DNA of 64,000 bases, taken from assembly GCA_024401335.1 (NCBI GenBank), contig JAKSLH010000002.1, forward strand, positions 1-64,000. Reading direction: 5' to 3'. The notes under the pieces are model-generated. The model searched no databases, had not been told where the DNA came from, and worked only from the letters and a program-made list of their open reading frames with translations. A program made the position numbers and the translations under genes. Source of the DNA: Bacteroidales bacterium. GTDB taxonomy: Bacteria; Bacteroidota; Bacteroidia; Bacteroidales; Marinilabiliaceae. Of this stretch, positions 26,414 through 35,688 are shown one piece after another (position 1 is the stretch's first letter; each line of letters opens with the position of its first letter).

Positions 26414-27658
26414 TTATTTCTTTTCGCTTAATCTGAACACAACGACGTCGTGTCCTGCTATGTCGCGTTCCAATTTGCGTGATGTGTCGCCCACGTCTTT
26501 GTGTGATAGGAGGTCGCGCAAATTGAACGTCTGTCTGCCCCATTGTATTTCTCTTTCAACAAGGCCGTCTTTGCAGTAATACTTAGCCCAGTCATAGCTG
26601 AGGTGACGAGTGTCTTCTGTCATGTTGACAAAGGCAAAAGCCCAGTCACCACCTTCAAGTGGTTTCACCCAAATATCAAAGCCGTCAAGATTCATAAACC
26701 TGAATCCCTGTATGCCCATCTTATCCTGGTCCACTGCGATGACTTCTTTGTTGGTGACCAGCTTACGTGTCTCTTCGTCCATCTTGCGTATGTCGTTGCC
26801 GAGCACGAGAGGCGAAGCAAGCATACACCACATCACAAAGTGTGTGCGGTTTTCTGTTGCCGAGAATCCGTTGCCCACCTCAAGCATATCAAAGTCATTC
26901 CAGTGGCCTGGTCCACTATACTTGCGTATGTCTTTGCGCATGTTGATGATAGGCCACAAGCCCCATTTCGACCAGTTGCCGAACGACATCTCGCAGTCCC
27001 AGCAATGAGCTATGTCACCTGATATACGCCACATGTGACCGATATTCTCTCCCCATTTCCATGGTTCGTTGTCACCCCATTCGCAGATGTTGAATATCAT
27101 AGGTCGGCCAGCCTTGTAGATAGCGTCGCGCATAAGTGTATATGAAGCGGCAGCATCCTGCTGGTATTCAAAACCTCCATTGCCAGATCCTGTGTAGCAC
27201 CAGTCATACTTAAGGAAATCTACTCCCCATTGTGCATATTGCTTGGCATCCATATATTCGAAGCCACGAGTACCTGGATAACCTCCGCAAGTCTTTGTGC
27301 CTGCACAGTTGTATATGCCAAATTTCAAACCTTTAGAGTGTACATAGTCGGCAACAGTCTTTATGCCGTTAGGGAATTTCTCTTTGTTTGGCACTAAAAG
27401 GTATGTCTCAGGATCTCGCTCCATCTCCATCCATCCGTCATCAATGACAACATATTCGTAGCCAGCGTCTTTGAGGCCTAATTTGATGAATAGGTCGGCA
27501 GTCTCTTTCACTACTGTCTCATTGATGTCACAACCAAAGGTGTTCCAGCTGTTCCATCCCATAGGTGGTGTCATGGCGAGTCCTTCAAACTTCTGGGCGT
27601 TGACAGTCAATGTAGCCATCGCCGCAATGAGACCCACTGTTATGTGTTTGGCATTCAT
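26414..27658 (-). CDS. Alpha-galactosidase, glycoside hydrolase family 27
   Basis: The 414-residue protein has a signal peptide (MNAKHITVGLIAAMATLTVNAQ). GH27 hallmarks are PPMGWNSWNTFGCDINE at the start of the mature protein, VIDDGWM, the nucleophile aspartate in FLKYDWCYTG, and the acid/base aspartate in WRISGDIAHCWD. A TIM barrel to about residue 310 is followed by a beta-sandwich C-terminal domain. It would remove alpha-1,6-galactosyl side groups from galactomannan oligosaccharides in the periplasm, which clears the chain for GH26 and import. Confidence 0.92.
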   Translation of the reverse strand: MNAKHITVGLIAAMATLTVNAQKFEGLAMTPPMGWNSWNTFGCDINETVVKETADLFIKLGLKDAGYEYVVIDDGWMEMERDPETYLLVPNKEKFPNGIKTVADYVHSKGLKFGIYNCAGTKTCGGYPGTRGFEYMDAKQYAQWGVDFLKYDWCYTGSGNGGFEYQQDAAASYTLMRDAIYKAGRPMIFNICEWGDNEPWKWGENIGHMWRISGDIAHCWDCEMSFGNWSKWGLWPIINMRKDIRKYSGPGHWNDFDMLEVGNGFSATENRTHFVMWCMLASPLVLGNDIRKMDEETRKLVTNKEVIAVDQDKMGIQGFRFMNLDGFDIWVKPLEGGDWAFAFVNMTEDTRHLSYDWAKYYCKDGLVEREIQWGRQTFNLRDLLSHKDVGDTSRKLERDIAGHDVVVFRLSEKK

Positions 27659-27706
27659 GGATTATTTGTATTGTTTATGTTGTGTGTTCTGGTTATAATC
27701 TCAAAT

Positions 27707-28816
27707 CTACAAAATTGTTTTGAGATAATTGGTTAGTTCCTCTGCTATCTCTGCATGTTCTGCTTCACTTGGATGATCTACACCGCCGCCGTTCCATGCC
27801 TTTGTATAGAAATAGTATGTCACATTGTCTATGCCCTCGTTGCCTAGTTGGTCGACAATCGACTTTATCATTCTGCAAAGCCAATCGTTCAACTCTCCAT
27901 GGTCCATAGGGCTCGACAGCATGACGATCTTCTTAGCCTGCGGATTTTTTGCCTTTACGTCTTTTATGAAATCAACATAAGCAGAACAGAATGCTGTTGA
28001 ATCTTGTATGCCGTCATTCTGTCCCAGACAAGAGCAGATGATATCAGGCTGATATGCATAGTCGTAGCTTAGTTTGTTGTCTCGCAAGATGATCTTGTCA
28101 TATACCTGTGGCATCGTGATACCCATATCGCAGCAGCTTCTGATGAGTCCTATTCCAGATACTGAAACAAGCGACCACTGTGCATTGAGAGCTCTGGCAG
28201 TTCTTGGTCCATAGCCTACGTAAGCTCTGTGCCAGTCGCCCCATTTATACTCATCTTTAGCCTTCATTGTGGTGTCTGATTCTGCTCCACAGGTGATTGA
28301 ATTGCCAATGAATTCTATCTTCAGGCCATTGTCTGGGCTCCACTTGAATATATTGTCGGCCTTGACAGATACCAACTGTGTATATCCCATTGCCGTTTCG
28401 CTGTCGCGACAGATAGTCACGTGATGTTTGCCGGCTCCATTATTTATGGGATAAGATATGACATTGGTTAAGCTGTCCTTTAACTGCTCTGCTTTGTTCT
28501 CGTCACCAATGATTATCACATTTCTTATGCCGCTCATTCTATATGCTACCGACTGATTGTCGTCAACAGCAACCTCTATGATGTTCCTGGTCTCTCCGTT
28601 TGGCTGTTCATCGTTCATCTCTATGACACATTCGTTGCCCTCAAAGCCAAAGGTGAAATAGCCACCGGCAGCCCATTGCTTAGGTGCATTAACTTCCGAA
28701 CGGTCGGTTCTGCCAACCATGGTTATTAGCTCGCTGCCACCATCGATTGTCATTGCTTCTCTGGGACCACATGACACTAGCGTTCCCATCATTATCAGTC
28801 CATAAATCTTTTTCAT
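27707..28816 (-). CDS. CE2-like acetylesterase (SGNH hydrolase) lipoprotein
   Basis: The 369-residue protein has a lipoprotein signal, MKKIYGLIMMGTLVSCG, with the cysteine at about residue 16. An N-terminal beta-sandwich of about 170 residues precedes an SGNH esterase domain. The serine block is IEFIGNSITCGAES, the asparagine block is CLGQNDG, and the catalytic Asp/His pair is in DHPSEAEHAE close to the C-terminus. This two-domain plan is that of carbohydrate esterase family 2. In this operon it would remove acetyl groups from glucomannan or galactomannan oligosaccharides. It acts from the membrane surface of the periplasm or outer membrane. Confidence 0.82.
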   Translation of the reverse strand: MKKIYGLIMMGTLVSCGPREAMTIDGGSELITMVGRTDRSEVNAPKQWAAGGYFTFGFEGNECVIEMNDEQPNGETRNIIEVAVDDNQSVAYRMSGIRNVIIIGDENKAEQLKDSLTNVISYPINNGAGKHHVTICRDSETAMGYTQLVSVKADNIFKWSPDNGLKIEFIGNSITCGAESDTTMKAKDEYKWGDWHRAYVGYGPRTARALNAQWSLVSVSGIGLIRSCCDMGITMPQVYDKIILRDNKLSYDYAYQPDIICSCLGQNDGIQDSTAFCSAYVDFIKDVKAKNPQAKKIVMLSSPMDHGELNDWLCRMIKSIVDQLGNEGIDNVTYYFYTKAWNGGGVDHPSEAEHAEIAEELTNYLKTIL

Positions 28817-28849
28817 GCTGGTATGAATATGCTGTTTTTGATGATATGA

Positions 28850-30034
28850 TTAACCTATTCTGTGTAGCACTTCTACAATGGCTCTTGAATTGTGATATGG
28901 ACACTTCCAGAATCCAGCCTTCATGTCGTGATAGGCCACCTTCCCGTCTTTATCCACTCTCCAGAACCAGTCACCTCCCTTTTTATCTACAAGATGAGTC
29001 TCTATAAAATCCCATACCTTGCTCATTCTCTCCAGATATGTCTCATCTCCTGTTAGTCTCCAAGTGTCGGTTAGGCCTACGAGTGTTTCAGCCTGTGGCC
29101 ACCAATGTTTGTCAGTGTCCAGATGTCCGTTCACCTTCTCATAGTATATCGATGAGTCTCCGTCAAAACCCTCCTCTATGGTGATATCGACGAGACGCTT
29201 ACATACAGGCTTTAGTTCATCCATAAGCTTATTGTTGCCTATGACTTCTGCCGCCTCATATATCAGCCATGCACCTTCTATATCGTGGCCATACGAGTCT
29301 ATGTCACTCTTCAATGTCCAGTCCATGTCAAAGAAAAGGTTGAACCTGCCGCTCTTTGCGTTTATTATCTTATAGCGGAAAATGTCAATGCAATGCTCTA
29401 TCGACTCCTTCAGCTCCGGTGTAGCTTTAGCTCTATACAGGTTGGTGTATGGCTCAAGTATATGCAGATGTGTATTCATCGATTTAGGTGTGTTCTCGTC
29501 TTTGTCACTCAATCTCACATCTTCCATCGGTGTCCAGTCTGCCGCCAGTGCCTCTATATATCCTCCGTCCTTTCTGTCGCGGAAATGCTTCTCTATGAGG
29601 TTATATGTCTCATAGGCCATTTCTATTGCTTTGGAGTCTTTTGTCAATATGTAATACTCCGACAATCCGTATATGACAAACCCTTGTGCATAAGCTTGCT
29701 TCTTAGTGTCAACAGGATTGCCATTCTTGTCGAGCGACCAATAGAAGCCGCCGTTCTTTTTGTCATAGAAATATGTGCAGATGTAGTCAAAGGCACGCTT
29801 TGCAGCCTCCTTATACTCTTCGTTGCCGAAGTTATTGGCAGCCGATGCAAACGACCACAGGATACGGCCATTGAGGATACAGCCTTTAAGCGCCCCTTCT
29901 ACGAGGTTGTCGTGTTCATCGCGTTCGCCATAGAACCCACCGTTCTCGTGGTCTTCCATCTTGTCAATCCAGTAGCGCATGATGTTGGCATATTCTGCCT
30001 TCATCTGCGCCTTCAAGTGATCAAGGTTCATCAT
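28850..30034 (-). CDS. Cellobiose/mannobiose 2-epimerase (AGE family)
   Basis: This 394-residue protein without a signal peptide is predicted cytosolic. It belongs to the N-acylglucosamine 2-epimerase superfamily with an (alpha/alpha)6 barrel. Typical blocks are GRILWSFASAANNFG, FYWSLDKNGNPVDTKK, GHDIEGAWLIYEAAEVIG with its catalytic histidine, and WWPQAETLVGL. In the characterised Bacteroidetes mannan pathway this enzyme converts mannobiose to 4-O-beta-mannosyl-glucose, the substrate for GH130. It starts 4 bases after the GH26 gene, which confirms cotranscription. The start could be either of the two leading methionines. Confidence 0.87.
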   Translation of the reverse strand: MMNLDHLKAQMKAEYANIMRYWIDKMEDHENGGFYGERDEHDNLVEGALKGCILNGRILWSFASAANNFGNEEYKEAAKRAFDYICTYFYDKKNGGFYWSLDKNGNPVDTKKQAYAQGFVIYGLSEYYILTKDSKAIEMAYETYNLIEKHFRDRKDGGYIEALAADWTPMEDVRLSDKDENTPKSMNTHLHILEPYTNLYRAKATPELKESIEHCIDIFRYKIINAKSGRFNLFFDMDWTLKSDIDSYGHDIEGAWLIYEAAEVIGNNKLMDELKPVCKRLVDITIEEGFDGDSSIYYEKVNGHLDTDKHWWPQAETLVGLTDTWRLTGDETYLERMSKVWDFIETHLVDKKGGDWFWRVDKDGKVAYHDMKAGFWKCPYHNSRAIVEVLHRIG

Positions 30035-30038
30035 AGAC

Positions 30039-31055
30039 TTATTTCTTGATTTCTGCTAGTTCTTCGAGAGTAATAGTGTTGTCGGCCTTATAGATGTCCA
30101 TTCTTCTCTGCCAGTCGTTCTGCACCTCAAGGAATTCGCACCAGCACATAAACCAAACCCACTTTGGCTGCTTCTTTACGATGTCGGGAGTAGGAAGCTT
30201 GCCTACCTCACCCCATGCTATAGGCTTGCCTTCTCCCAATTTCAGGAGAAGCTCATAGTCCTTGCCTTTATAATCGCTGTTGTAGATGTCTGTTGCTAGT
30301 ATATCTACTACGTCATGTCCTGGATAGTAGCCGTCATACTCTTTTACATTGAAACCATTGAGTTCGTTGGCATTGAATACCCACAACAGATTGTTTATCT
30401 TGTGGTAGTTTGTCAATCGGTCATAAAGCATTCTGAAAAGCTTCTTATAGCCGTTCTCACCTGGACGATGTCCCCACCAGAACCAGTCTCCGTTCATCTC
30501 ATGATATGGACGCCATATAACAGGTATGTTCTCTGCCTGTAGCTGCTTGAGGAAGAAGGCGATGACATCTACCTGTGCCTTCCATCTTGTATTAATCTCA
30601 GTGCCCTCGGTGAGCAGATCCTGCCACTGCTTATCTGTGAGTTTGCTCTGCACACCGTTTTCACCTTGCCATGTAGTGAATATGGCATCTGTTGTAGGAG
30701 GTACAGCATGCCACATGAGAGTGATGATGGCGCCCTTCTTATGCCATTTGATAGCATTGTCTATTACTCTCTGACGGAAGTTGATACCGTCAAGTGAGTT
30801 AGGTTTGCTGTAGCCGAAATCCTGGCCGAAGACTGCTGGGTGCATGCCGTCAGTCAGGTTCTCTACTCGCTCCATATATATGTCGCTGAAGAGAGGGTAG
30901 CTGTGCTGGCCTGTGAGTGTGCCCTTACCACCCTGATTATAGATAAATGTCAAGAGGTCTTTTGCCTCTTGTGATGCATTGGGGTTTACTGGACTTTGCG
31001 CTATCGCTAATGTCGAAGCGAAGGCGGCTAATACTGTGGATAAGACTTTCTTCAT
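30039..31055 (-). CDS. Beta-mannanase, glycoside hydrolase family 26
   Basis: The 338-residue protein has a signal peptide ending near TLAIAQ (residue 20). The GH26 catalytic glutamates can be seen in WRPYHEMNGDWFWWG (acid/base) and IAWGEVGKLPTPD (nucleophile). Other conserved parts are LTGQHSYPL and IITLMWHAVPP. The single-domain form without a carbohydrate-binding module is similar to the mannobiose-producing GH26 enzymes of gut Bacteroidetes. It lacks a lipoprotein cysteine and so is probably periplasmic. It would cut mannooligosaccharides to mannobiose for the symporter. Confidence 0.92.
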   Translation of the reverse strand: MKKVLSTVLAAFASTLAIAQSPVNPNASQEAKDLLTFIYNQGGKGTLTGQHSYPLFSDIYMERVENLTDGMHPAVFGQDFGYSKPNSLDGINFRQRVIDNAIKWHKKGAIITLMWHAVPPTTDAIFTTWQGENGVQSKLTDKQWQDLLTEGTEINTRWKAQVDVIAFFLKQLQAENIPVIWRPYHEMNGDWFWWGHRPGENGYKKLFRMLYDRLTNYHKINNLLWVFNANELNGFNVKEYDGYYPGHDVVDILATDIYNSDYKGKDYELLLKLGEGKPIAWGEVGKLPTPDIVKKQPKWVWFMCWCEFLEVQNDWQRRMDIYKADNTITLEELAEIKK

Positions 31056-31088
31056 GTCAGTATGCGTTAGTTGTATATTTGTTTCTGA

Positions 31089-32504
31089 TTAAAATTCTTC
31101 GAGTGTGGTGAAGCACGACGCTTGCACTCCATTTGCATTGTATAGATTAGGCCAAGCGGTGTCACTCCATGCATAGCGCACCGCTATCGGTGTCTTTACA
31201 TGTTTGCTTGTCACCTCAATGCTGTATGTCTTGCGACCCTGAGTCTTCTTTGTCACGAGTTTTGCTTTTGCCGGATAGAATATGCCATCTGTACCAGCTA
31301 TCTCAAACAAGTTAGGGTCCTTGCCTTCTCGTACATGAAGACCATCGTCATTGCTGAAACTTATGACGGCTTTTGCACCTTCAATCTTCATCTTTTCGAA
31401 CAATGGTGCTTCATATCTGTACTCCTTCTTCCCATAGACATGGTTGAGCACAGCGTTGGCAAAACGTTCTCCTGCTTCTATCTTATGTTGCGGATGTATG
31501 TTTGTCGTGTCACCCAGTTCGCCAATGACAACCATCGCTGTTCCAGGTATCTGCAGCGACCTGCGCTGATGCTCTCGTATTCTTACTCCGTTGCCCGAGT
31601 TGTAGCAGTATGGTGCTATTTGAGCATATACAAACGGCAGGTCATCGTTTTTTATAGCATATCTCCATTCGTTGACCAGTGCAAACATCATGTCCATATA
31701 TGCACTTGGATTGCTTGTGTTCTCTTCACCCTGATACCATGCTACGCCTTTTATCTTGTAATCAACGAACGGTGCAATCATCGCATTGTATATTCGTCCC
31801 GGACGACATGGGCCCCATTCTCCTTGCTGCAACTCGTCGTTCACTCGTCGTAGTCTGTCGCAGTTTACGTAAGCCTCTTCTGGTGTCCAGCTCTCAATAG
31901 GCGTGCCTCCCCAGGAGGAGTTGATGATGCCCACAGGCACTCTTAACACCTTCTCCATTTTGCTTGCTATGAAATATCCTATGGCACTGAAGTTTCCCAC
32001 GTTGGATGGGGTAGTCTCCATCCACCTTCCACTGACATCGTGATTGGGTGTTGTCGATGTGCGGTAATCTACATGAAACATTCGTATGCTGCTCTGGTTA
32101 GCTTGTGCAACGACAGCGTCTTTACCTATGAATCCGGCTCCTATTGTCCACTCCATGTTGCTCTGGCCAGCACATAGTATCACCTCTCCAACCATGACAT
32201 TGCTTATCACATGGCTGTCCCATCCGTTTACCGTTATTTCATACGTCTCATAAGAACCAGTTGGTGTGTGAAGTGTAACCGACCATGTGGCATCTGCTGC
32301 GGCTTCTGTCTCGATGGTCTGCCCGTCCCATGATGCCGTGACACTGATAGGTTCCTTAGGTTTTGCCCATCCCCATATCTTTATGTCACTGTTCTGCTCC
32401 AGGACCATTCCGTCAGAATATATTGACGGTAGTGTCACATAGGCTTGCGCTATGCTATACCACAGCAAGAGTGATATCGTGACAATGTATTTCCTTATTT
32501 CCAT
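31089..32504 (-). CDS. Sialate O-acetylesterase-family carbohydrate acetylesterase
   Basis: The 471-residue protein has a signal peptide (MEIRKYIVTISLLLWYSIAQA). An N-terminal beta-sandwich region (about 25-105) precedes an SGNH-type esterase. The serine block is LCAGQSNMEWTIG, the oxyanion block is GVAWYQGEENTSNP, and the Asp/His block is GDTTNIHPQHK. Although the family is named for sialic acid, many polysaccharide-locus members deacetylate plant glycans, and the operon context points to acetylated mannan. Together with the CE2-like protein it gives the locus two different esterases. Confidence 0.87.
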   Translation of the reverse strand: MEIRKYIVTISLLLWYSIAQAYVTLPSIYSDGMVLEQNSDIKIWGWAKPKEPISVTASWDGQTIETEAAADATWSVTLHTPTGSYETYEITVNGWDSHVISNVMVGEVILCAGQSNMEWTIGAGFIGKDAVVAQANQSSIRMFHVDYRTSTTPNHDVSGRWMETTPSNVGNFSAIGYFIASKMEKVLRVPVGIINSSWGGTPIESWTPEEAYVNCDRLRRVNDELQQGEWGPCRPGRIYNAMIAPFVDYKIKGVAWYQGEENTSNPSAYMDMMFALVNEWRYAIKNDDLPFVYAQIAPYCYNSGNGVRIREHQRRSLQIPGTAMVVIGELGDTTNIHPQHKIEAGERFANAVLNHVYGKKEYRYEAPLFEKMKIEGAKAVISFSNDDGLHVREGKDPNLFEIAGTDGIFYPAKAKLVTKKTQGRKTYSIEVTSKHVKTPIAVRYAWSDTAWPNLYNANGVQASCFTTLEEF

Positions 32505-32524
32505 ATGAACCCTCTATATATGGA

Positions 32525-32554
32525 TGTAGAGACACGCCAGGGCACGTCTCCACA
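32525..32554. repeat. Palindromic GTAGAGAC-type repeat between two mannan genes
   Basis: TGTAGAGACACGCC (32525-32538) and GGCACGTCTCCACA (32541-32554) form an imperfect inverted repeat in the 92-base gap between the GH130 and acetylesterase genes. The GTAGAGAC...GTCTCTAC form resembles small dispersed palindromes known from several bacterial phyla. It may also fold in the mRNA and affect the relative amount of the downstream genes. Confidence 0.5.
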
Positions 32555-32596
32555 ACCAATCTATAACTCTAATATGTTTATGAAAGGCTTATCCTA

Positions 32597-33769
32597 TCAA
32601 AGAGACTTGTTTTTGTCGATGAGTGCATTGATTCGTGCTACCGATGCTGCCGATGTCAGGTCGTCCTGTGGGGTGTTCATGACATAATCTACGAGCTGGT
32701 CAACAGTTGTTGTGGCAACATGTAGTCTCGTGTCACTTGATGCATAGTAAATGAATACTTTGCCGTCTTCATCTGCTATCCATCCATTAGCAAAGATTAC
32801 ATTCGACACATCTCCCACGCGTTCTGAACCGTATGGAGCAATGAAATGTCCCGCAGGCTTATGGGTTACTATCCATGGTTTCTCCAGGTCGCTCATGAAC
32901 ATATATAGCACGTAACGAAGACCTGCTGCCGTGTTTCTCACTCCGTGCGCCAGGTTCAACCATCCATATTTGGTCTTGATAGGTGCTGGTCCTTGGCCGT
33001 TCTTCACCTCATATATGGTGTGGTAAGTCTTTGCATCCATGATATACTCGTCCTTCACTTCTGCATGGCAAATGTCTTCGCACAATCCCCAGCCTATGCC
33101 ACCACCTGAACCGGTGTCAATGAATCCGTCTTGTGGACGTGTGTAGAATGCATATTTGCCTTCGACGAAATGTGGAAACAGGACAACGTTTCGCTGCTGA
33201 CCGGCGTGTGAGATGAGGTCTGGCAGACGTTCCCACGTCTTCAAGTCTTTTGTCCTTGCGATGCCAGCTGCTGCTACCGCACTTGATGTGTCTCCTGCTG
33301 GTGCATTAGGGTCTTTTCGTTCCGAACAGAACACTCCGTAGATATAACCGTCGTCATGTTTGGTGAGTCGCATGTCATACACGTTTGTGTCTGGGTCCCC
33401 CGGTATCTGTGGCATAGTGACTGGACGCTCCCAGAAACGGAAGTTGTCTATGCCGTTAGGACTCTCTGCTACAGCAAAAAACGATTTGCGGTCCACTCCC
33501 TCAGTGCGCACCATTACGATATACTTGTCACCAAGCTTCATCGCTCCTGCATTAAATGCCGCATTAAATGATATGCGCTCCATGAAATATGGATTCGTCT
33601 TCTCATTGAAGTCATATCGCCACTCCAATGGCACATGTTCTCGGGTCACTACTGGGTACTTGTATTTGTTGTAGATACCGTTCGTGCTGAATAGTTTCTC
33701 GTTAGGCCTTGCTATCAGTTCTTCAAAGTCTTTCTCGATCTTCTCTTTGCGTTCTGTGAATAGTGACAT
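32597..33769 (-). CDS. 4-O-beta-D-mannosyl-D-glucose phosphorylase, GH130
   Basis: This 390-residue protein without a signal peptide acts in the cytosol. It uses phosphate to split mannosyl-glucose into mannose 1-phosphate and glucose, the last step of the Bacteroidetes mannan route. The length and the blocks [55 protein letters not shown] (with the catalytic aspartate) and [15 protein letters not shown] fit GH130 subfamily 1. It is the first gene of the operon, directly behind the promoter at 33813. Confidence 0.92.
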   Translation of the reverse strand: MSLFTERKEKIEKDFEELIARPNEKLFSTNGIYNKYKYPVVTREHVPLEWRYDFNEKTNPYFMERISFNAAFNAGAMKLGDKYIVMVRTEGVDRKSFFAVAESPNGIDNFRFWERPVTMPQIPGDPDTNVYDMRLTKHDDGYIYGVFCSERKDPNAPAGDTSSAVAAAGIARTKDLKTWERLPDLISHAGQQRNVVLFPHFVEGKYAFYTRPQDGFIDTGSGGGIGWGLCEDICHAEVKDEYIMDAKTYHTIYEVKNGQGPAPIKTKYGWLNLAHGVRNTAAGLRYVLYMFMSDLEKPWIVTHKPAGHFIAPYGSERVGDVSNVIFANGWIADEDGKVFIYYASSDTRLHVATTTVDQLVDYVMNTPQDDLTSAASVARINALIDKNKSL

Positions 33770-33812
33770 CTGTATATTATTATAGTTTCGTGTGTCTCAT
33801 AAATCAACATCA

Positions 33813-33844
33813 CAAAATTAAGTCACACTTTTTTACAAATCAAA
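33813..33844 (-). promoter_or_regulatory. Promoter of the mannan operon
   Basis: On the minus strand TTTG (33841-33844), 20 bases, TAATTTTG (33813-33820). The GH130 gene starts 43 bases after the -7 box. The remaining 268 bases up to the divergent AraC-type gene must hold its operator sites; no clear repeat was identified there. Confidence 0.75.
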
Positions 33845-34112
33845 TACTATTTTATCATATTATAATGCAAATCTGCAATGCTCATTCTGTAAAGGCAGAT
33901 GCTTATGTGTTGTGGTGTTATGGTAAGTAGCTGATAAATAAAGATATAGCACTAATATTTGCTCTTATTAAGAATAATAATACTATTATATCTTGTTGGC
34001 GTGGGTGCATATTCATGCTTACAAGTTCTATTCCTATGGCCGTTAAACTTGCATTTATCGGCATTTTGTGTTAAAATTGCATTATTAACATCACAAACTA
34101 TCCTGTCTTTCT

Positions 34113-34997
34113 ATGAAAGAAAAGTATATATCAAGAGAAGTTACCCCACTCAACGAGAAGACTGACTCTATGTTGGTATTCGACCGACATAAGGAGGACT
34201 TTAATTGTCCGTTACACTATCATCCTGAATATGAACTCAATTTCATCTGCAACTGCAAGAATGCTGTTCGTATTGTTGGAGACAGTATAGAGTCTATCGG
34301 TGATTATGATCTGTGCTTGGTCGGACCGAATCTCTACCACGACTGGCAGAAGGGCAAGTGTGAGGTTGTTAGTTCTTCTCGTGAGATTACTACCCAGTTC
34401 GTTGCATCGCTCTTTCCGCGTGATCTTCTTGATAAGGATATTCTTAAGCCGGTTACCGACTTGCTCAAACGTTCAGAACATGGTGTCCTCTTCACTCCTG
34501 AGACGGCTCAGGCTATTGAGCCTATGATGAGCGAAATGGCACACTCAACGGGTTTCGAGGCTTATCTGATATTCCAGCGTCTTATGTATGAACTGGCCAT
34601 CTCGCCCAACCAACGACTGCTCTCTAGTGAATCTTTTCAGTCTGACAATTCTGTCTCGACAGATGCCCGCATGGAGCGCATTCACAGTTATATGATGCAG
34701 AACTATGGACAGAAGATAATGCTAAGCGACGTGGCCGATAGCATTAATATGTCGCCTATATCTGTCACTCGATTGATTAAGCAGCGCACGGGTAAGTCTT
34801 TCATCGATTTCCTCAATGAGATACGTTTAGGCTTCGCTACTCGTATGATGGTCGATAGTGATAAGAATATAAGTGAGATATGTTTCAGCTGCGGATTTAA
34901 TAATATATCTAATTTCAACAGGATATTTAAAAAGCGTCAGGGTATAACTCCTACTGAATTCCGACAGACTTTCCACGGCGTAAAACGCGTTCTATAG
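34113..34997 (+). CDS. AraC-family transcriptional regulator of the mannan operon
   Basis: The protein has 294 residues. The N-terminal half is a cupin-like sensor (FNCPLHYHPEYELNFI, then YDLCLVGPNLYHDWQ, typical of sugar-sensing AraC members). The C-terminal 100 residues hold two helix-turn-helix motifs: IMLSDVADSINMSPISVTRL and KNISEICFSCGFNNISNFNR, ending with KRQGITPTEFRQ. It is transcribed divergently from the GH130 operon, the classical position for its regulator. It probably activates the operon when a mannan-derived sugar is bound. It takes the role a hybrid two-component regulator often has in Bacteroidetes polysaccharide loci. Confidence 0.88.
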   Translation: MKEKYISREVTPLNEKTDSMLVFDRHKEDFNCPLHYHPEYELNFICNCKNAVRIVGDSIESIGDYDLCLVGPNLYHDWQKGKCEVVSSSREITTQFVASLFPRDLLDKDILKPVTDLLKRSEHGVLFTPETAQAIEPMMSEMAHSTGFEAYLIFQRLMYELAISPNQRLLSSESFQSDNSVSTDARMERIHSYMMQNYGQKIMLSDVADSINMSPISVTRLIKQRTGKSFIDFLNEIRLGFATRMMVDSDKNISEICFSCGFNNISNFNRIFKKRQGITPTEFRQTFHGVKRVL

Positions 34998-35002
34998 GAT
35001 AC

Positions 35003-35048
35003 AAAAAAAAACGGGATGAAGCTAACCCCTTAACCTCATCTCGTTTTT
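35003..35048 (+). terminator. Bidirectional terminator after the AraC gene
   Basis: AACGGGATGA (35010-35019) pairs with TCATCTCGTT (35036-35045, one G-U pair). A nine-A run lies on the left and T-residues on the right, so it serves the convergent DUF3836 gene as well. Confidence 0.75.
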
Positions 35049-35125
35049 ATGGATTTTTCTAGCTGATAGGATTTTTTTCAACAAACTTGGAATAGTTTCG
35101 CTTATTTTTGACTCAAAGTATATGC

Positions 35126-35401
35126 TTAATTATTGTATGCGTATGTGTTTGGGTGGTTGAAGCATACTGTACGTGAGATGATATCACCACGCATGTCGTT
35201 CTTGCTGTCCCACTTGTACACTGTCTCAGAGATCAAGTTGCCATTCTCATCGAACACCAAGTCGCAAAGCTGGTTGTTGTCTTTGCTCAAGTCATTTACA
35301 TCTACTATCTCTGCATTGTTTGCAGGAAAGATGCAGTTGAGAACAACTGTGCCACTTATGAGTGTTACTGCGAACGCGAATGATAATACCAAATTCTTCA
35401 T
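35126..35401 (-). CDS. Short DUF3836-like exported protein
   Basis: The 91-residue protein has a signal peptide or N-terminal anchor (MKNLVLSFAFAVTLISGTVV). It then has CDLVFDENGNLISETVYKWD, which closely matches the DUF3836 core seen at 15638, and ends shortly after that (SRTVCFNHPNTYAYNN). It is shorter than its relative by about 30 residues and lacks the second WxPxYxYxVxY half. A promoter-like TACCTTTG (complement at 35432-35439) with TTTG 18 bases before it is present. The function is unknown. Confidence 0.65.
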   Translation of the reverse strand: MKNLVLSFAFAVTLISGTVVLNCIFPANNAEIVDVNDLSKDNNQLCDLVFDENGNLISETVYKWDSKNDMRGDIISRTVCFNHPNTYAYNN

Positions 35402-35413
35402 CTCTTTGTGTTT

Positions 35414-35461
35414 TTATCTTTTCTTCGATAACAAAGGTAAATACTTTGGTTTTCCTACAAA
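35414..35461 (-). promoter_or_regulatory. Promoter and possible operator of the short DUF3836 gene
   Basis: On the minus strand TTTG (35458-35461), an 18-base spacer and TACCTTTG (35432-35439). Just downstream is TTATC-N8-GATAA (35414-35431), which recalls the TTATCG-N5-CGATAA repeat near the other DUF3836 promoter. Confidence 0.45.
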
Positions 35462-35688
35462 ATCACATATTAAATCTTTTGACTAATGTGTTGATTATTT
35501 TGACGAACGTCATTTTTAAGCAAATTAGGTAGTGACGAACGTCTCTTTCTTGGTGACGAATGGAAGTTGTAACTTTTATCCCTCGCGGTGCCGACGTTTA
35601 TTGTCACGGTTTCTTCTCTCGTTGTCTATTATTCAAGGTATATTTCCCATATATGATAGCACTATCTATCTATAATTGTTTTTTTTGT

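Noticed and set aside
29285..30049. 254-codon plus-strand frame opposite the epimerase gene
   Set aside because: Length is due to codon bias on the real strand; the epimerase has full family motifs and operon context.
31200..31853. 217-codon plus-strand frame opposite the acetylesterase
   Set aside because: No domain, cysteine-rich, and antisense to a well-supported SGNH esterase.
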